Shown: positions 6,744-16,345, counted from the stretch's first letter. The stretch is 64,000 bases of DNA from Afipia massiliensis (GCF_014203115.1 NZ_JACHIJ010000002.1:372001-436000), one strand, 5' to 3'. Made by a program: numbers and translations. The notes: generated by a model from the letters alone, not told the origin.

Positions 6744-8243
6744 ATGGCGATTACCGATTCGAACATTATCAAGCTCGCGCCGGAAGCCGGCACGCCGGCA
6801 TACAGGGTTGCGCCCCATAATATCGAGGCCGAACAGGGACTTCTCGGCGCCATCCTCGTCAACAACGATGCGTTCTACCGCGTCTCGGATTTCCTTGAGC
6901 CGAAGCACTTCTTCGAGCCGATCCATTCGCTGATCTTCGAGACCTCCGCCAGCCTGATCCGCGCCGGCAAGATCGCCACTCCGGTGACGCTGAAGACATT
7001 TGTTCCCGCCGATACCGACATCGGTGGCATGACGGTCGGACAATACCTCGCCCGCCTCGCCGCCGAAGCGACGACCATCATCAACGCGCAGGACTACGGG
7101 CGCACCGTCTACGATCTCTCGATCCGGCGCGACCTCATCCGCGTCGGCGAAGACATGGTCAATGTCGCGTTCGACGCGCCGGTGGACTTTGCACCCCGCG
7201 CGCAGATCGAGGACGCCGAGAAAAAGCTTTACGATCTCGCCGAGTCCGGCCGTTACGATGGCGGCTTTCAGAAATTCTCGCAGGCGCTGACGGTTGCGGT
7301 CGATATGGCTGCCGCCGCCTACAGCCGCGACGGCAACCTGTCGGGATTGGCCTCCGGCCTGCGCGAAATGGACACCAAGATGGGCGGCCTGCAGCCGTCC
7401 GACCTGATCGTCCTCGCCGGCCGCCCGGCAATGGGCAAGACCGCGCTGGCAACCAACATCGCCTTCAACATTGCGCGAGCATGGCGCGGCGAAGTGCAGG
7501 CCGACGGGCAGATGAAGTCCGTCGATGGTGGCATCGTCGGCTTCTTCTCGCTCGAAATGTCGGCGGAGCAGCTCGCCACACGTATTCTCGCCGAGCGCAC
7601 CGGCATCTCGTCGAGTTCGATCCGACGCGGCGGCATCAGCGAATCCGACTTCGACAAGATCCGTGACCACTCCATCGAGATGCAGAACCTGCCGTTCTAT
7701 GTCGATGACAGCGGCGGCCTGTCGATCTCGCAGCTCACCGCCCGCGCGCGGCGGCTGAAGCGGCAGAAAGGTCTCGATCTTCTGATCATCGACTACATTC
7801 AGCTTCTGTCCGGCTCGGGCCGCCGCTCCGACAACCGCGTGCAGGAAATCACCGAAATCACCACCGGCCTCAAGGCTCTGGCCAAGGAACTGAGCGTTCC
7901 GATCATCGCGCTGTCGCAGCTGTCGCGTCAGGTCGAAAGCCGCGACGACAAGCGCCCGCAACTCTCCGACTTGCGTGAATCGGGATCGATCGAACAGGAC
8001 GCCGACGTCGTGCTGTTCGTCTATCGCGAGGAATACTATCTGCAGAGCAAGGAGCCGCGCCCCGGCACCCCCGAACACGAAAAGTGGCAACTCGACATGT
8101 CGCTGGTGCACGGCAAGGCCGAAGTCATCATCGGCAAGCAGCGTCACGGCCCCACCGGCACCATCAACCTGCAGTTCGATGCCAGCGTCACGCGCTTCGG
8201 TGATCTCGCGCCGGATGCCCAGTTGCCTGAGCGATTTGGCTGA
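6744..8243 (+). CDS. dnaB: Replicative DNA helicase DnaB
   Basis: The 499-residue protein is the hexameric helicase that unwinds DNA at the replication fork and recruits primase. Residues 20-125 form the N-terminal collar domain (APHNIEAEQGLLGAIL). The RecA-type ATPase domain begins near 200, with Walker A GRPAMGKT at 226-233, FFSLEMSAEQL near 267-277, Walker B LLIIDYIQLL and LRESGSIEQDADVV. The ATG at 6744 starts MAITDSNIIKLAP and is chosen because family similarity begins soon after it; the in-frame start 177 bases upstream adds unrelated residues. alr follows 76 bases downstream. Confidence 0.97.
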   Translation: MAITDSNIIKLAPEAGTPAYRVAPHNIEAEQGLLGAILVNNDAFYRVSDFLEPKHFFEPIHSLIFETSASLIRAGKIATPVTLKTFVPADTDIGGMTVGQYLARLAAEATTIINAQDYGRTVYDLSIRRDLIRVGEDMVNVAFDAPVDFAPRAQIEDAEKKLYDLAESGRYDGGFQKFSQALTVAVDMAAAAYSRDGNLSGLASGLREMDTKMGGLQPSDLIVLAGRPAMGKTALATNIAFNIARAWRGEVQADGQMKSVDGGIVGFFSLEMSAEQLATRILAERTGISSSSIRRGGISESDFDKIRDHSIEMQNLPFYVDDSGGLSISQLTARARRLKRQKGLDLLIIDYIQLLSGSGRRSDNRVQEITEITTGLKALAKELSVPIIALSQLSRQVESRDDKRPQLSDLRESGSIEQDADVVLFVYREEYYLQSKEPRPGTPEHEKWQLDMSLVHGKAEVIIGKQRHGPTGTINLQFDASVTRFGDLAPDAQLPERFG

Positions 8244-8319
8244 TCGGCGGTACTTCCGCGCGCAAAGAGTGTGCTAGAGTTTTCTGAATCAAACTCGCTG
8301 CGAACCCTTTGCTGAGCCA

Positions 8320-9492
8320 ATGACTCCTGCTTCCGACCTCAAGTCTCCCGACACCACCGCTGCAGTTGCCGCAGAAGCGCCCTTGCCTGCCGGCGCGACC
8401 GGCGTCCTGACCATCGACCTCGACGCTATCGTCGCCAACTGGCGCAAGCTCGGCAGTCAGGCCGTGCCTGCGGATTGCGCCGCTGTCGTGAAGGCCGATG
8501 CCTATGGCTGCGGCATTACGCAGGTGACCCGCGCGCTGGCGAAGGCCGGTTGCCGGACGTTCTTCGTCGCAACCCTCGATGAGGCGCGCGCGGCCCGCGA
8601 GGTCACTGCGACCTCTGCGATTTACGTGCTCGACGGATTCTTTCCGGGCGCGGGCGACCAGTACGCGAAGATCGATTGCCGCCCGGTGATCGGCGACGCC
8701 ACCGAACTCGCTGAATGGGACGCGTTCCGCAAGACCAGCGGCTGGGAAGGTCAGGCAGCCATTCACATCGATACCGGCATGAACCGCCTCGGCTTCCGCG
8801 TCATGGAAGCGCAGGCGCTGCTGCCGCGGATCAAGGGCGGCAACCACGGCATCTCACTGGTGATGAGCCATCTCACCAGCGCCGAGATGCTGCACGATCC
8901 GGCGAATGGACGGCAGGTGGCGGCGTTCCGCGAAATCGCATCGCTGTTTTCCGGCGTCCCCGCCTCGCTGGCGAATTCCTCCGGCATTTTTCTCGGGTCT
9001 CAATTCCACTTCGATCTGGTGCGGCCGGGTGCGGCGCTCTACGGCGTCAACCCGACACCGGAAGCCGATACACCGGTGCTGCCGGTGGTCGATCTCAAGG
9101 TGCGCGTGGCGCAGGTCCGAAATATCGAGAAGGGTGAGCACGTCGGATACGGCGGCACCTGGACCGCGCGGCAGCCGACAAAGCTGGCCATCGTCACTGC
9201 CGGTTACGCCGACGGATATTTCCGCGCGGCGGGCAGCATCGACAACATGCGCAGCGCCGAAGCGATGGTCGCAGGCAAGCGCTGTCCGATCGCCGGACGA
9301 ATCTCGATGGACCTGATGGCGATCGACATCACGGCCCTGCCGCCCGGCGCGACCCGGCGCGGCGCGCTGGTGACGCTGCTCAACAAGGACATCACGGTCG
9401 ATGAACTCGCGCATCACTTCGGCACCATCGGCTATGAAGTGCTGACCAGCCTCGGCAAGCGCTACACTCGTGTCTACAAAGGCGGCCAGTAA
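8320..9492 (+). CDS. alr: Alanine racemase
   Basis: The 390-residue enzyme interconverts L- and D-alanine for peptidoglycan synthesis using pyridoxal phosphate. VVKADAYGCG at residues 56-65 contains Lys58, the PLP-binding base, and HIDTGMNRLGFR is the conserved barrel strand. GEHVGYGGTW, in the second domain near residue 275, holds the tyrosine that acts as the opposing base. About 28 Ala/Pro-rich residues precede the barrel. The stop codon is one base from the start of the next gene, so the two are co-translated. Confidence 0.95.
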   Translation: MTPASDLKSPDTTAAVAAEAPLPAGATGVLTIDLDAIVANWRKLGSQAVPADCAAVVKADAYGCGITQVTRALAKAGCRTFFVATLDEARAAREVTATSAIYVLDGFFPGAGDQYAKIDCRPVIGDATELAEWDAFRKTSGWEGQAAIHIDTGMNRLGFRVMEAQALLPRIKGGNHGISLVMSHLTSAEMLHDPANGRQVAAFREIASLFSGVPASLANSSGIFLGSQFHFDLVRPGAALYGVNPTPEADTPVLPVVDLKVRVAQVRNIEKGEHVGYGGTWTARQPTKLAIVTAGYADGYFRAAGSIDNMRSAEAMVAGKRCPIAGRISMDLMAIDITALPPGATRRGALVTLLNKDITVDELAHHFGTIGYEVLTSLGKRYTRVYKGGQ

Positions 9493-9493
9493 A

Positions 9494-10249
9494 ATGACCG
9501 ACGTCACGGAATTCAAACCCGGTAACTACAAGTTCATCGTCTCGCCCGGCGGGCCGTTCTCGAGCGGCGTCGCCCCGATGCCCGGCTACGCGCTGCGCCG
9601 GGTGCGCTTCGCGCGTCCGATCCCGATGGCTGATGGCTTCGCCTTCATCAAGGCGCACCTCGAACGCGAGAGCCGTCCGGTCACAGCGCTCGCCGCCTGC
9701 GAACTGCGCTCACCCGCCGCCATGACCGTCGAACAGTTTCAGGCCTTCAACGGCGAATATCTGAAGACGCTGCATCAGTGGGGATGCAAGGCCGGCGACA
9801 TCAATCCGCTCGCGCGCAGCAACCTTGCGCCGATCACCGAGGTCCCCAGTGAGGCGATGTTCTTCGCCTTCACCTATACGGTCCCCGAAGCGGGCGCATC
9901 GGGCGATTTCCTGATCTCGGGCAAGCCTGAAATCCGCGATGGCGTCACCACCGACCGCATCGTCGGCGGCCGCGACGTCTCGCTGAAGGGGCTGGAGATC
10001 AAGGCGCGCTTCGTCATGAACGCGATGCGCGACCGCGTCGAGGCGCTGGGATGCGACTGGACCGCCGTCACCGCGGCTCAAATCTACACCGTCCACGACA
10101 TCCGCCCCCTGCTCGACACCGTATTCGCCGAGGACAACATCAGTCAGATCGGCCTCGCCTGGTATCCGGCATGGCCGCCGGTGATCGGGATGGAATTCGA
10201 AGTCGACGTGCGGTGTGTGCGCACCGAACTGGTAATCGACGCGCGGTGA
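9494..10249 (+). CDS. CnbZ-like deaminase family protein
   Basis: The 251-residue protein has motifs I recognise from proteins annotated as 2-amino-5-chloromuconate deaminase CnbZ: ALAACELRSPAAMTVEQFQ near residues 65-83, the run beginning NPLARSNLAP, and AAQIYTVHDIRP near 195. CnbZ deaminates an aminomuconate in chloronitrobenzene breakdown, and the fold is probably RidA-like. No aromatic-degradation gene is nearby, so the native role is likely broader enamine or imine detoxification. It begins one base after alr, which produces and uses PLP chemistry; a link to reactive enamines is inference. An upstream start inside alr is rejected. Confidence 0.6.
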   Translation: MTDVTEFKPGNYKFIVSPGGPFSSGVAPMPGYALRRVRFARPIPMADGFAFIKAHLERESRPVTALAACELRSPAAMTVEQFQAFNGEYLKTLHQWGCKAGDINPLARSNLAPITEVPSEAMFFAFTYTVPEAGASGDFLISGKPEIRDGVTTDRIVGGRDVSLKGLEIKARFVMNAMRDRVEALGCDWTAVTAAQIYTVHDIRPLLDTVFAEDNISQIGLAWYPAWPPVIGMEFEVDVRCVRTELVIDAR

Positions 10250-10343
10250 GAACGAAGACTGGCTGGGTTGACTTCCACGCCGATTTAAGGAACAAAAGAA
10301 GAACATACGATTCCCGCTCTTCTGGCCCCCGGTTGCACCGTTC

Positions 10344-11810
10344 ATGGCGAAAAACGCCCTCTCCTTCGTCTGCCAGAATTGCGGTGCCGCCTATAACAAG
10401 TGGCAGGGCAAGTGCGAGTCCTGCAGCGAGTGGAACACGCTAACGGAAGAAGACACCACCGGCGCCACGTCCATGCCCGCCAACCTGCGCCCCAAGCGCA
10501 AGGGCCGTCCGTTCGCGCTGGAAACCCTCACCGGCTCAAGTCCAGAAGCGCCTCGCCTGTCGTCCGGAATGACCGAACTTGATCGCGTCACCGGCGGCGG
10601 CTTCGTGCGCGGCTCGGTGCTGCTGGTCGGCGGCGATCCCGGCATCGGAAAATCGACACTGCTCACGCAAGCCACGAGCCTGATGGCCCGCGCGGGACAT
10701 CGCGTGGTCTATATCTCCGGCGAAGAAGCCGTGGCGCAGGTCCGGCTCCGCGCCGCACGTCTCGGCCTTGCGGACGCCGCCGTTCAACTGGCCGCGCAGA
10801 CCTCGGTCGAAGACATCATCGCCACGCTGTCGGAAGGAACTCCGCCGCGTCTGGTGGTGATCGACTCCATCCAGACCATGTGGACCGACACGGTGGAATC
10901 CGCCCCCGGCACCGTGACGCAGGTCCGCGCCTCGGCGCAGGCGCTTATTCGCTTCGCCAAGAAATCCGGAGCGGCGCTGATCCTGGTCGGCCACGTCACC
11001 AAAGACGGCCAGATCGCCGGCCCGCGCGTGGTCGAGCACATGGTCGACGCGGTGATGAGCTTCGAGGGCGAAGGCTCTCAGCAATTCAGAATCCTGCGCG
11101 CGGTGAAGAACCGCTTCGGCCCCACCGACGAAATCGGCGTGTTCGAGATGACGGGGCTCGGCCTGCGCGAAGTCTCCAATCCGTCCGAGTTGTTTCTCTC
11201 CGAACGCGATCTCGGCAGTCCCGGCACCGCCGTGTTCGCCGGTCTTGAGGGCACGCGCCCGGTGCTTGTGGAGTTACAGGCGCTGGTGGTGCCGACCACG
11301 CTCGGCACGCCTCGCCGCGCGGTGGTGGGCTGGGAGTCCAGCCGCCTGTCGATGGTGCTGGCGGTGCTGGAGGCGCATTGCGGCGTCAAGCTCTCCGGCT
11401 ACGACGTCTATTTCAATGTCGCCGGTGGCCTGCGCATCAACGAGCCCGCAGCCGATATGGCGGCGGCGGCGGCACTGGTGTCATCGCTCGCCAATGCGCC
11501 GCTGCCGGTCGATGCGGTCTATTTCGGCGAAATCTCGCTGTCCGGCGCGGTTCGGCCGGTGGCGCAAACCTCCGCGCGGCTCAAGGAAGCCGCCAAGCTC
11601 GGTTTCGGCCGCGCAATTCTCCCCGAAACAGCCCGCGGCGATGCCGTGGGCGACGCCGGACTGACCCTCAACACGGTGGGATCGCTCACCTCGCTGGTGG
11701 CAGACATCGCGGCAAGGGGCCGTAAAGCCACAGCCTCGGGAAAATCCGCCGCAGAGGGCCGATTCAAGCCCGATGAGCACCAAACCCGACGTGACGCTCG
11801 TGTGACCTGA
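10344..11810 (+). CDS. radA: DNA repair protein RadA
   Basis: The 488-residue protein processes recombination intermediates and helps branch migration by RecA. It opens with a four-cysteine zinc finger (Cys10, Cys13, Cys24, Cys27). Walker A GGDPGIGKST lies at about 96-105, the RadA signature KNRFG is near residue 255, and a Lon-like domain with DMAAAAALVSSLAN near 375 closes the protein. All expected motifs are present and the length is normal. It lies 94 bases after the CnbZ-like gene and 217 bases before cvpA. Confidence 0.97.
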   Translation: MAKNALSFVCQNCGAAYNKWQGKCESCSEWNTLTEEDTTGATSMPANLRPKRKGRPFALETLTGSSPEAPRLSSGMTELDRVTGGGFVRGSVLLVGGDPGIGKSTLLTQATSLMARAGHRVVYISGEEAVAQVRLRAARLGLADAAVQLAAQTSVEDIIATLSEGTPPRLVVIDSIQTMWTDTVESAPGTVTQVRASAQALIRFAKKSGAALILVGHVTKDGQIAGPRVVEHMVDAVMSFEGEGSQQFRILRAVKNRFGPTDEIGVFEMTGLGLREVSNPSELFLSERDLGSPGTAVFAGLEGTRPVLVELQALVVPTTLGTPRRAVVGWESSRLSMVLAVLEAHCGVKLSGYDVYFNVAGGLRINEPAADMAAAAALVSSLANAPLPVDAVYFGEISLSGAVRPVAQTSARLKEAAKLGFGRAILPETARGDAVGDAGLTLNTVGSLTSLVADIAARGRKATASGKSAAEGRFKPDEHQTRRDARVT

Positions 11811-12027
11811 CGCTATACAACCGCCGACATCGCAAGAGCTGCAGGCCCGCCCGCTACGGACCGTTAACCGCAACGGGCGATCAATAGCAGCGATGCAGTT
11901 TTGCCGTTGATGTCAGGCTTTTTGCGGGTTCCCGGCTCTTGCGGGACGTGCGATATGGCCGTCAGCTATCCGGGGATTGAGCAACCCGATTCGCAGTTCT
12001 GAAACTGAAAGCGGACCTGACCATCCG

Positions 12028-12672
12028 ATGCCGATAACGCTTCTCGACATTATCGTTCTTGCCGTGATGTTGTTGTCGGGCCTTCTGGCGATGATCCGCG
12101 GCTTCATGCGCGAGATCCTGTCGATCGCCGCGTGGGGCGCAGCCGCCCTGACGACGCTCTACGCCTACCAGAAGCTGCTGCCGACCGCGAAGACCTACTT
12201 CAACAACGAGACTGTGGCCGCAGTGGCCGTTGTCGCCGGCGTGTTCATCCTGACGCTGATCGTGGTCTCGATCATCACCGTGCGCATCTCTGACATGATC
12301 CTGGATTCGCGGATCGGCGCGCTCGACCGCACCCTCGGCTTCCTGTTCGGCCTCGCTCGCGGACTCTTGATCATGGTGGTGGCGTTTTTGTTCTTCGCCT
12401 GGCTGGTGCCGGACAAACAACAGCCCGATTGGGTCCGTAGCGCCAAGTCGCGGGTGATGTTGCAGGGAACCGGCGATTGGCTGATGACGCTCTTGCCGGA
12501 CGACCCCGAGAACACCATCTTGAAGAGGTTCAAGAAAAAGGGCGACGAGGAGCAGACCGATGCTGCTCCCGAACCGCGCACAACAGCAACGGTGGGGAAC
12601 GACGGCGGGTACGGAAAATCATCCCGTGACGGGATGAAGCAATTGATCGAAGGCAAAGCCGCAGGACGCTAG
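12028..12672 (+). CDS. cvpA: CvpA family membrane protein
   Basis: The 214-residue protein has four hydrophobic segments in its first 130 residues, with MREILSIAAWGAAAL and DRTLGFLFGLARGLLI matching the CvpA family first described for colicin V production. A polar, charged C-terminal tail of about 80 residues follows. As in many proteobacteria it lies directly upstream of purF, 34 bases away, and is probably co-transcribed. The ATG at 12028 gives the expected N-terminus MPITLLDIIV. The physiological function is not established; envelope or stress roles are reported for relatives. Confidence 0.88.
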   Translation: MPITLLDIIVLAVMLLSGLLAMIRGFMREILSIAAWGAAALTTLYAYQKLLPTAKTYFNNETVAAVAVVAGVFILTLIVVSIITVRISDMILDSRIGALDRTLGFLFGLARGLLIMVVAFLFFAWLVPDKQQPDWVRSAKSRVMLQGTGDWLMTLLPDDPENTILKRFKKKGDEEQTDAAPEPRTTATVGNDGGYGKSSRDGMKQLIEGKAAGR

Positions 12673-12706
12673 GCTTGGTTCTAGTCCTGCTTCAGACAAG
12701 GGTGCG

Positions 12707-14236
12707 GTGAACCATATGAAAACCCCTTCTGGCGATCAGTCTCCCACTCCCCCCTCCAAATCCGACTACGATCTCGACCATGATCTGGACAAGGATCTGA
12801 ACGGCGACACGCTTCGCGAAGAGTGCGGCGTGTTCGGCATCTTCGGACACCCGGAAGCCGCCGCCATCACCGCGCTCGGCCTTCACGCGCTTCAGCATCG
12901 CGGCCAGGAGGCCGCCGGCATCGTCACCTACGACAACGATCGCTTCCATTCCGAACGCCGCCTCGGCCTCGTCGGCGACACCTTCTCCCGCGCCGAAGTG
13001 ATCGCGCGCCTGCCAGGCAACATGGCCGTCGGCCATACCCGCTATTCCACCACCGGCGGCACCATCCTGCGCAACGTGCAGCCGCTGTTCGCCGAACTGA
13101 ATGCCGGCGGCTTCGCCGTCGCCCACAACGGCAACCTCACCAACGGCCTGACGCTGCGCCACGAACTGGTTCGCCACGGCGCGATCATGCAGTCCACCTC
13201 CGATACCGAAGTGATCCTGCATCTGGTCGCGCAGTCCAAGCGCGGCCGGTTCATCGAGCGCTACATCGAGGCGTTGCGCGCCATCGAAGGCGGCTATGCG
13301 CTGGTGTCCCTGACCAATAAGAAGTTGATCGGCGCGCGCGACCCGCTCGGCATCCGCCCGCTGGTGCTCGGCGAACTCGATGGCTGTCCCATCCTCGCGT
13401 CGGAAACCTGCGCGCTCGACATCATCGGCGCGCGATACCTGCGCGACATCGAGCCCGGTGAAGTGATCGTGTTCGACGAGAACGGCAAGGAAAGCCACAA
13501 GCCGTTCCCGCCGCAGCCGCCCCGCCCCTGCATCTTCGAATACATTTATTTCTCGCGGCCGGACTCCATCGTCGGGGGTCGCTCGGTTTATGAAGTGCGC
13601 AAGGCGTTCGGCGCGCAGCTCGCGCGCGAAAGCCACGTCGATGTCGATGTCGTGGTGCCGGTGCCGGATTCCGGTGTACCCGCCGCCGTCGGCTACAGCC
13701 AGCATTCGGGCGTGCCGTTCGAACTCGGCATTATCCGCAATCACTATGTAGGCCGCACCTTTATTCAACCGACCCAAAGCGTGCGCGAACTCGGCGTGCG
13801 CATGAAGCATTCGGCGAATCGCGCGGCCATCGAGGGCAAGCGCATCATCCTGATCGACGATTCGCTGGTGCGCGGCACCACCTCGAAAAAGATCGTGCGC
13901 ATGATGCGTGACGCCGGCGCGAAGGAAGTCCACTTCCGCCTCGCCTCGCCGCCGATCTTGCATCCCGATTATTACGGCATCGACCTGCCGGACCGCGGCG
14001 GACTGCTCGCCGCCACCCACAGCCTCGAGGAAATGCGCGACATCATCGGCGCGGATTCGCTGGCGTTCCTGTCAGTGGACGGCATGTACCGCGCCATGGG
14101 CGAGCCGGGCCGCGATCCCGCCAATCCGAAATTCTCGGATCACTGCTTCACCGGCGCCTATCCGACCAATCTCACCGACCAGAATCAAGTCGAGCCGCAG
14201 CCGCGCCAGCTCTCGCTGCTGGCCGAAGCGAGCTAA
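12707..14236 (+). CDS. purF: Amidophosphoribosyltransferase
   Basis: PurF catalyses the first committed step of purine synthesis, turning PRPP and glutamine into phosphoribosylamine. The mature N-terminal nucleophile is Cys40 in LREECGVFGIFGH; the 39 residues before it form a propeptide unusually rich in Asp. QHRGQEAAGI and GHTRYSTTG belong to the glutaminase domain, and IILIDDSLVRGTT is the PRPP-binding loop. The GTG at 12707 is used as start because AAGGG lies four bases before it; an ATG at 12716 is also possible. Purine genes guaA and guaB are also in this window but unlinked. Confidence 0.96.
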   Translation: MNHMKTPSGDQSPTPPSKSDYDLDHDLDKDLNGDTLREECGVFGIFGHPEAAAITALGLHALQHRGQEAAGIVTYDNDRFHSERRLGLVGDTFSRAEVIARLPGNMAVGHTRYSTTGGTILRNVQPLFAELNAGGFAVAHNGNLTNGLTLRHELVRHGAIMQSTSDTEVILHLVAQSKRGRFIERYIEALRAIEGGYALVSLTNKKLIGARDPLGIRPLVLGELDGCPILASETCALDIIGARYLRDIEPGEVIVFDENGKESHKPFPPQPPRPCIFEYIYFSRPDSIVGGRSVYEVRKAFGAQLARESHVDVDVVVPVPDSGVPAAVGYSQHSGVPFELGIIRNHYVGRTFIQPTQSVRELGVRMKHSANRAAIEGKRIILIDDSLVRGTTSKKIVRMMRDAGAKEVHFRLASPPILHPDYYGIDLPDRGGLLAATHSLEEMRDIIGADSLAFLSVDGMYRAMGEPGRDPANPKFSDHCFTGAYPTNLTDQNQVEPQPRQLSLLAEAS

Positions 14237-14263
14237 GTCCGGAGTTCTCGCGGATGGGCCGGT

Positions 14264-15397
14264 TCAGCCGGGTAGCATCCGCGTAAGCCACACCGTCAGG
14301 CCGCCGCACTCCTGATCTTCGACGACGTGCTGCACGACTGAAAAGCCGTGCGCGGCGAGCAGCACCTCATATTCCGCAGTAGCGAGGCTGGCGTGATAGA
14401 GCGCTTCGCCCTGATACGCGCCGATCGCCTCGCCCGCTCCGGGCCCGCTGGTGAACATCAGCGCGGCGCCGGGCTCCGCGTGATCGCGAAAGATCTTGAA
14501 CATCCGGCGCTGATCGTCCGGCGTCAGGTGGAAGAAGCTGTTCCACGCCACGATGCCGCCGAAGCGGCGCGACAGCGACACCTCGCGCATGTCGCCTGCG
14601 ATCCATGTCTCGTTCGGAAAGCGCGAACGGCACAGGCCGATTAGCGTGGGCGATGAATCGACACCGGTGACGCGATGTCCCGCCTCGATCAGGTAGCGCG
14701 CGACCGGCTCGCCCGATCCGCATCCAAGATCGAGCACGTCCGCGCCTTCCGGCATCACCTGCCTGAACCGTTCGAACCACGCGCGCTCGACCAGCCGCTT
14801 GCCGCGATCCCGGTCGAACGCCGTGGCGTGACGTTCGTACAATGCCCCGATCTCTTTCGACGACGGATGCCAGCCGGCGGCCCCAAGCGTTCGCGCCATG
14901 AAGCGCGCGTCGTCCCCATAGCTACGCAACTTGGCGTCCAGCAGCGGATCATGCACCGCCTCAAATCCCTGGCGTTGCCAGAACCCCGCCGAACCGTTGA
15001 CCGCGATCAGGGACATGCTGGAAAGGCCGCTGGCGGACGCATGATCCGCGAGCAACGCAACGATATCGGCTCCCGCTCCGGTGCCCTGCGCCTCCGGCGC
15101 CAGCGCGAGATCGTGGATGTAAAACGTCGATGGCTCTGGCGGCAGTGCGCCGAGCAACGCGTTCAGCTGCGGCGGTTCCAGATGCCGCCACGGATGGCTG
15201 ACGACATAGGCGACGAGGCCTCGTTCGCCCTCCAGCACCCGGCAGCCCGCAGGATAGAGCTGCAGGCGCTCGGCAAACACCGCAGCATCCTCCGGATAGT
15301 CCGGATGAATGCGGGTGGCCAGCGCGTTGACGGCCGGAAGGTCTGTAACCGACATGGCCCGCCAAGGGCGTCCGGCGGGTGGAGAGTTCAGGGTCAT
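14264..15397 (-). CDS. GNAT acetyltransferase fused to class I SAM methyltransferase
   Basis: The 377-residue protein has two catalytic domains. Residues about 15-165 are a GNAT domain: YIHDLALAPEAQGTGAGADI carries the acetyl-CoA pyrophosphate loop (QGTGAG), and GFWQRQGFEAV is the usual last helix and strand. Residues about 185-377 are a methyltransferase, with DVLDLGCGSGEPVARYL as motif I, VTGVDSSP as motif II, and WNSFFHLTPDDQR. Both active sites look intact. The substrate is unknown. It is transcribed away from the SDR gene and convergently with purF, and appears to be a single-gene unit. Confidence 0.85.
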   Translation of the reverse strand: MTLNSPPAGRPWRAMSVTDLPAVNALATRIHPDYPEDAAVFAERLQLYPAGCRVLEGERGLVAYVVSHPWRHLEPPQLNALLGALPPEPSTFYIHDLALAPEAQGTGAGADIVALLADHASASGLSSMSLIAVNGSAGFWQRQGFEAVHDPLLDAKLRSYGDDARFMARTLGAAGWHPSSKEIGALYERHATAFDRDRGKRLVERAWFERFRQVMPEGADVLDLGCGSGEPVARYLIEAGHRVTGVDSSPTLIGLCRSRFPNETWIAGDMREVSLSRRFGGIVAWNSFFHLTPDDQRRMFKIFRDHAEPGAALMFTSGPGAGEAIGAYQGEALYHASLATAEYEVLLAAHGFSVVQHVVEDQECGGLTVWLTRMLPG

Positions 15398-15481
15398 GCC
15401 GGCCGTGTAGCACGGATCGGGGCCCGCTTTCGAGGCGCGCCGAGCAAGACCGGCGCAATCGTCTTTTCAGGTCAGGGCATA

Positions 15482-15581
15482 GCCCGTCGAAGACGGGCGT
15501 GAACGCCCTTTCGCCCCGCCATCCACGTCTATAAAACCCTGTCGCAAAGGCGTGGATGCCGGGACAAGCCCGGGCATGACG
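15482..15581. repeat. REP-type palindromes, GTGGATGCCGGGACAAGCC family
   Basis: Two structures lie side by side. GCCCGTC-GAA-GACGGGC (15482-15498) is a perfect small hairpin. From 15519 to 15581, ATCCACG (15521-15527) and CGTGGAT (15551-15557) pair at a distance, and the element ends with the palindrome around GCCGGGACAAGCCCGGGC. The same family recurs at 62862-62950 and 63667-63780. It separates the divergent fusion gene and SDR gene. Confidence 0.8.
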
Positions 15582-15601
15582 CTCGTTGGATGAGTTGAAG
15601 A

Positions 15602-16345
15602 ATGACCAAACCTCTCGCCTCCCGCATCGCTCTCGTCACCGGCGCATCGCGCGGCATCGGCTACGCCACGGCGCGGGCGCTGGCGCGCGCAGGCGCGCAT
15701 GTCATTGCCGTTGCGCGCACACAGGGCGGGCTCGAGGAACTCGACGACGCCATCCGCGCCGACGGCGGCAGCGCCACGCTGGTGCCGCTGGACATGACCG
15801 ATCTCGACGGCATCGCGCGTCTGGGCGCAGCGCTGAACGAACGCCACGGCAAGCTCGACATTCTGATCGGCAATGCCGGCGTCGCGGGGACGTCGTCGCC
15901 GCTCGGCCATACCGAGCCGAAATTCTGGAACAACATGTTCGCGGTCAACACCACCGCGAACTTCCAGTTGATCCGCTGCATGGAGCCGTTGCTGCAGAAG
16001 TCCGACGCCGGACGCGCGGTGTTCATCACCTCGGGCATCGCCAGCAAGGCGACCGCCTATATGGGTCCCTACGCGGCTTCGAAGGCGGCGCTCGATGCCC
16101 TCGTGCGGGTGTGGGCGAACGAAACCGCGACCACACCGATCCGGGTCAACCTGTTCAGCCCCGGGCCGATCCGCACCCGCATGCGCGCGACCGTCATGCC
16201 CGGCGAAGACCCGATGATCCTCGACACGCCCGAGCAGGCGGCGGAATTCATCGTGCCGATGTGCGCGCCATCATGGACCGAGACCGGAAAGTTTTTCGAC
16301 TATCCGACCAAGTCGCTTAAGAGCTTCCGCACGCCGGTGGCGTGA
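15602..16345 (+). CDS. Short-chain dehydrogenase/reductase (SDR)
   Basis: The 247-residue protein is a classical SDR. TGASRGIG at residues 13-20 is the nucleotide-binding glycine motif, NAGVAG at 91-96 stabilises the core, and Ser144, Tyr157 and Lys161 (YAASK) form the catalytic set. The cofactor is NAD(H) or NADP(H); ARTQGG after the second strand favours NADPH. The substrate is not predictable. The family includes the 3-oxoacyl-ACP reductase type. It is preceded by a palindromic repeat rather than another gene of the same strand, so it is probably monocistronic. Confidence 0.9.
   Translation: MTKPLASRIALVTGASRGIGYATARALARAGAHVIAVARTQGGLEELDDAIRADGGSATLVPLDMTDLDGIARLGAALNERHGKLDILIGNAGVAGTSSPLGHTEPKFWNNMFAVNTTANFQLIRCMEPLLQKSDAGRAVFITSGIASKATAYMGPYAASKAALDALVRVWANETATTPIRVNLFSPGPIRTRMRATVMPGEDPMILDTPEQAAEFIVPMCAPSWTETGKFFDYPTKSLKSFRTPVA

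Noticed and set aside
6735-8147. Long 470-residue minus-strand frame opposite dnaB
   Set aside because: It is a shadow of a highly expressed GC-rich gene; its composition is His/Asp/Arg-rich and matches no family. The same holds for frames opposite purF, guaB, ilvD and the molybdoprotein gene.
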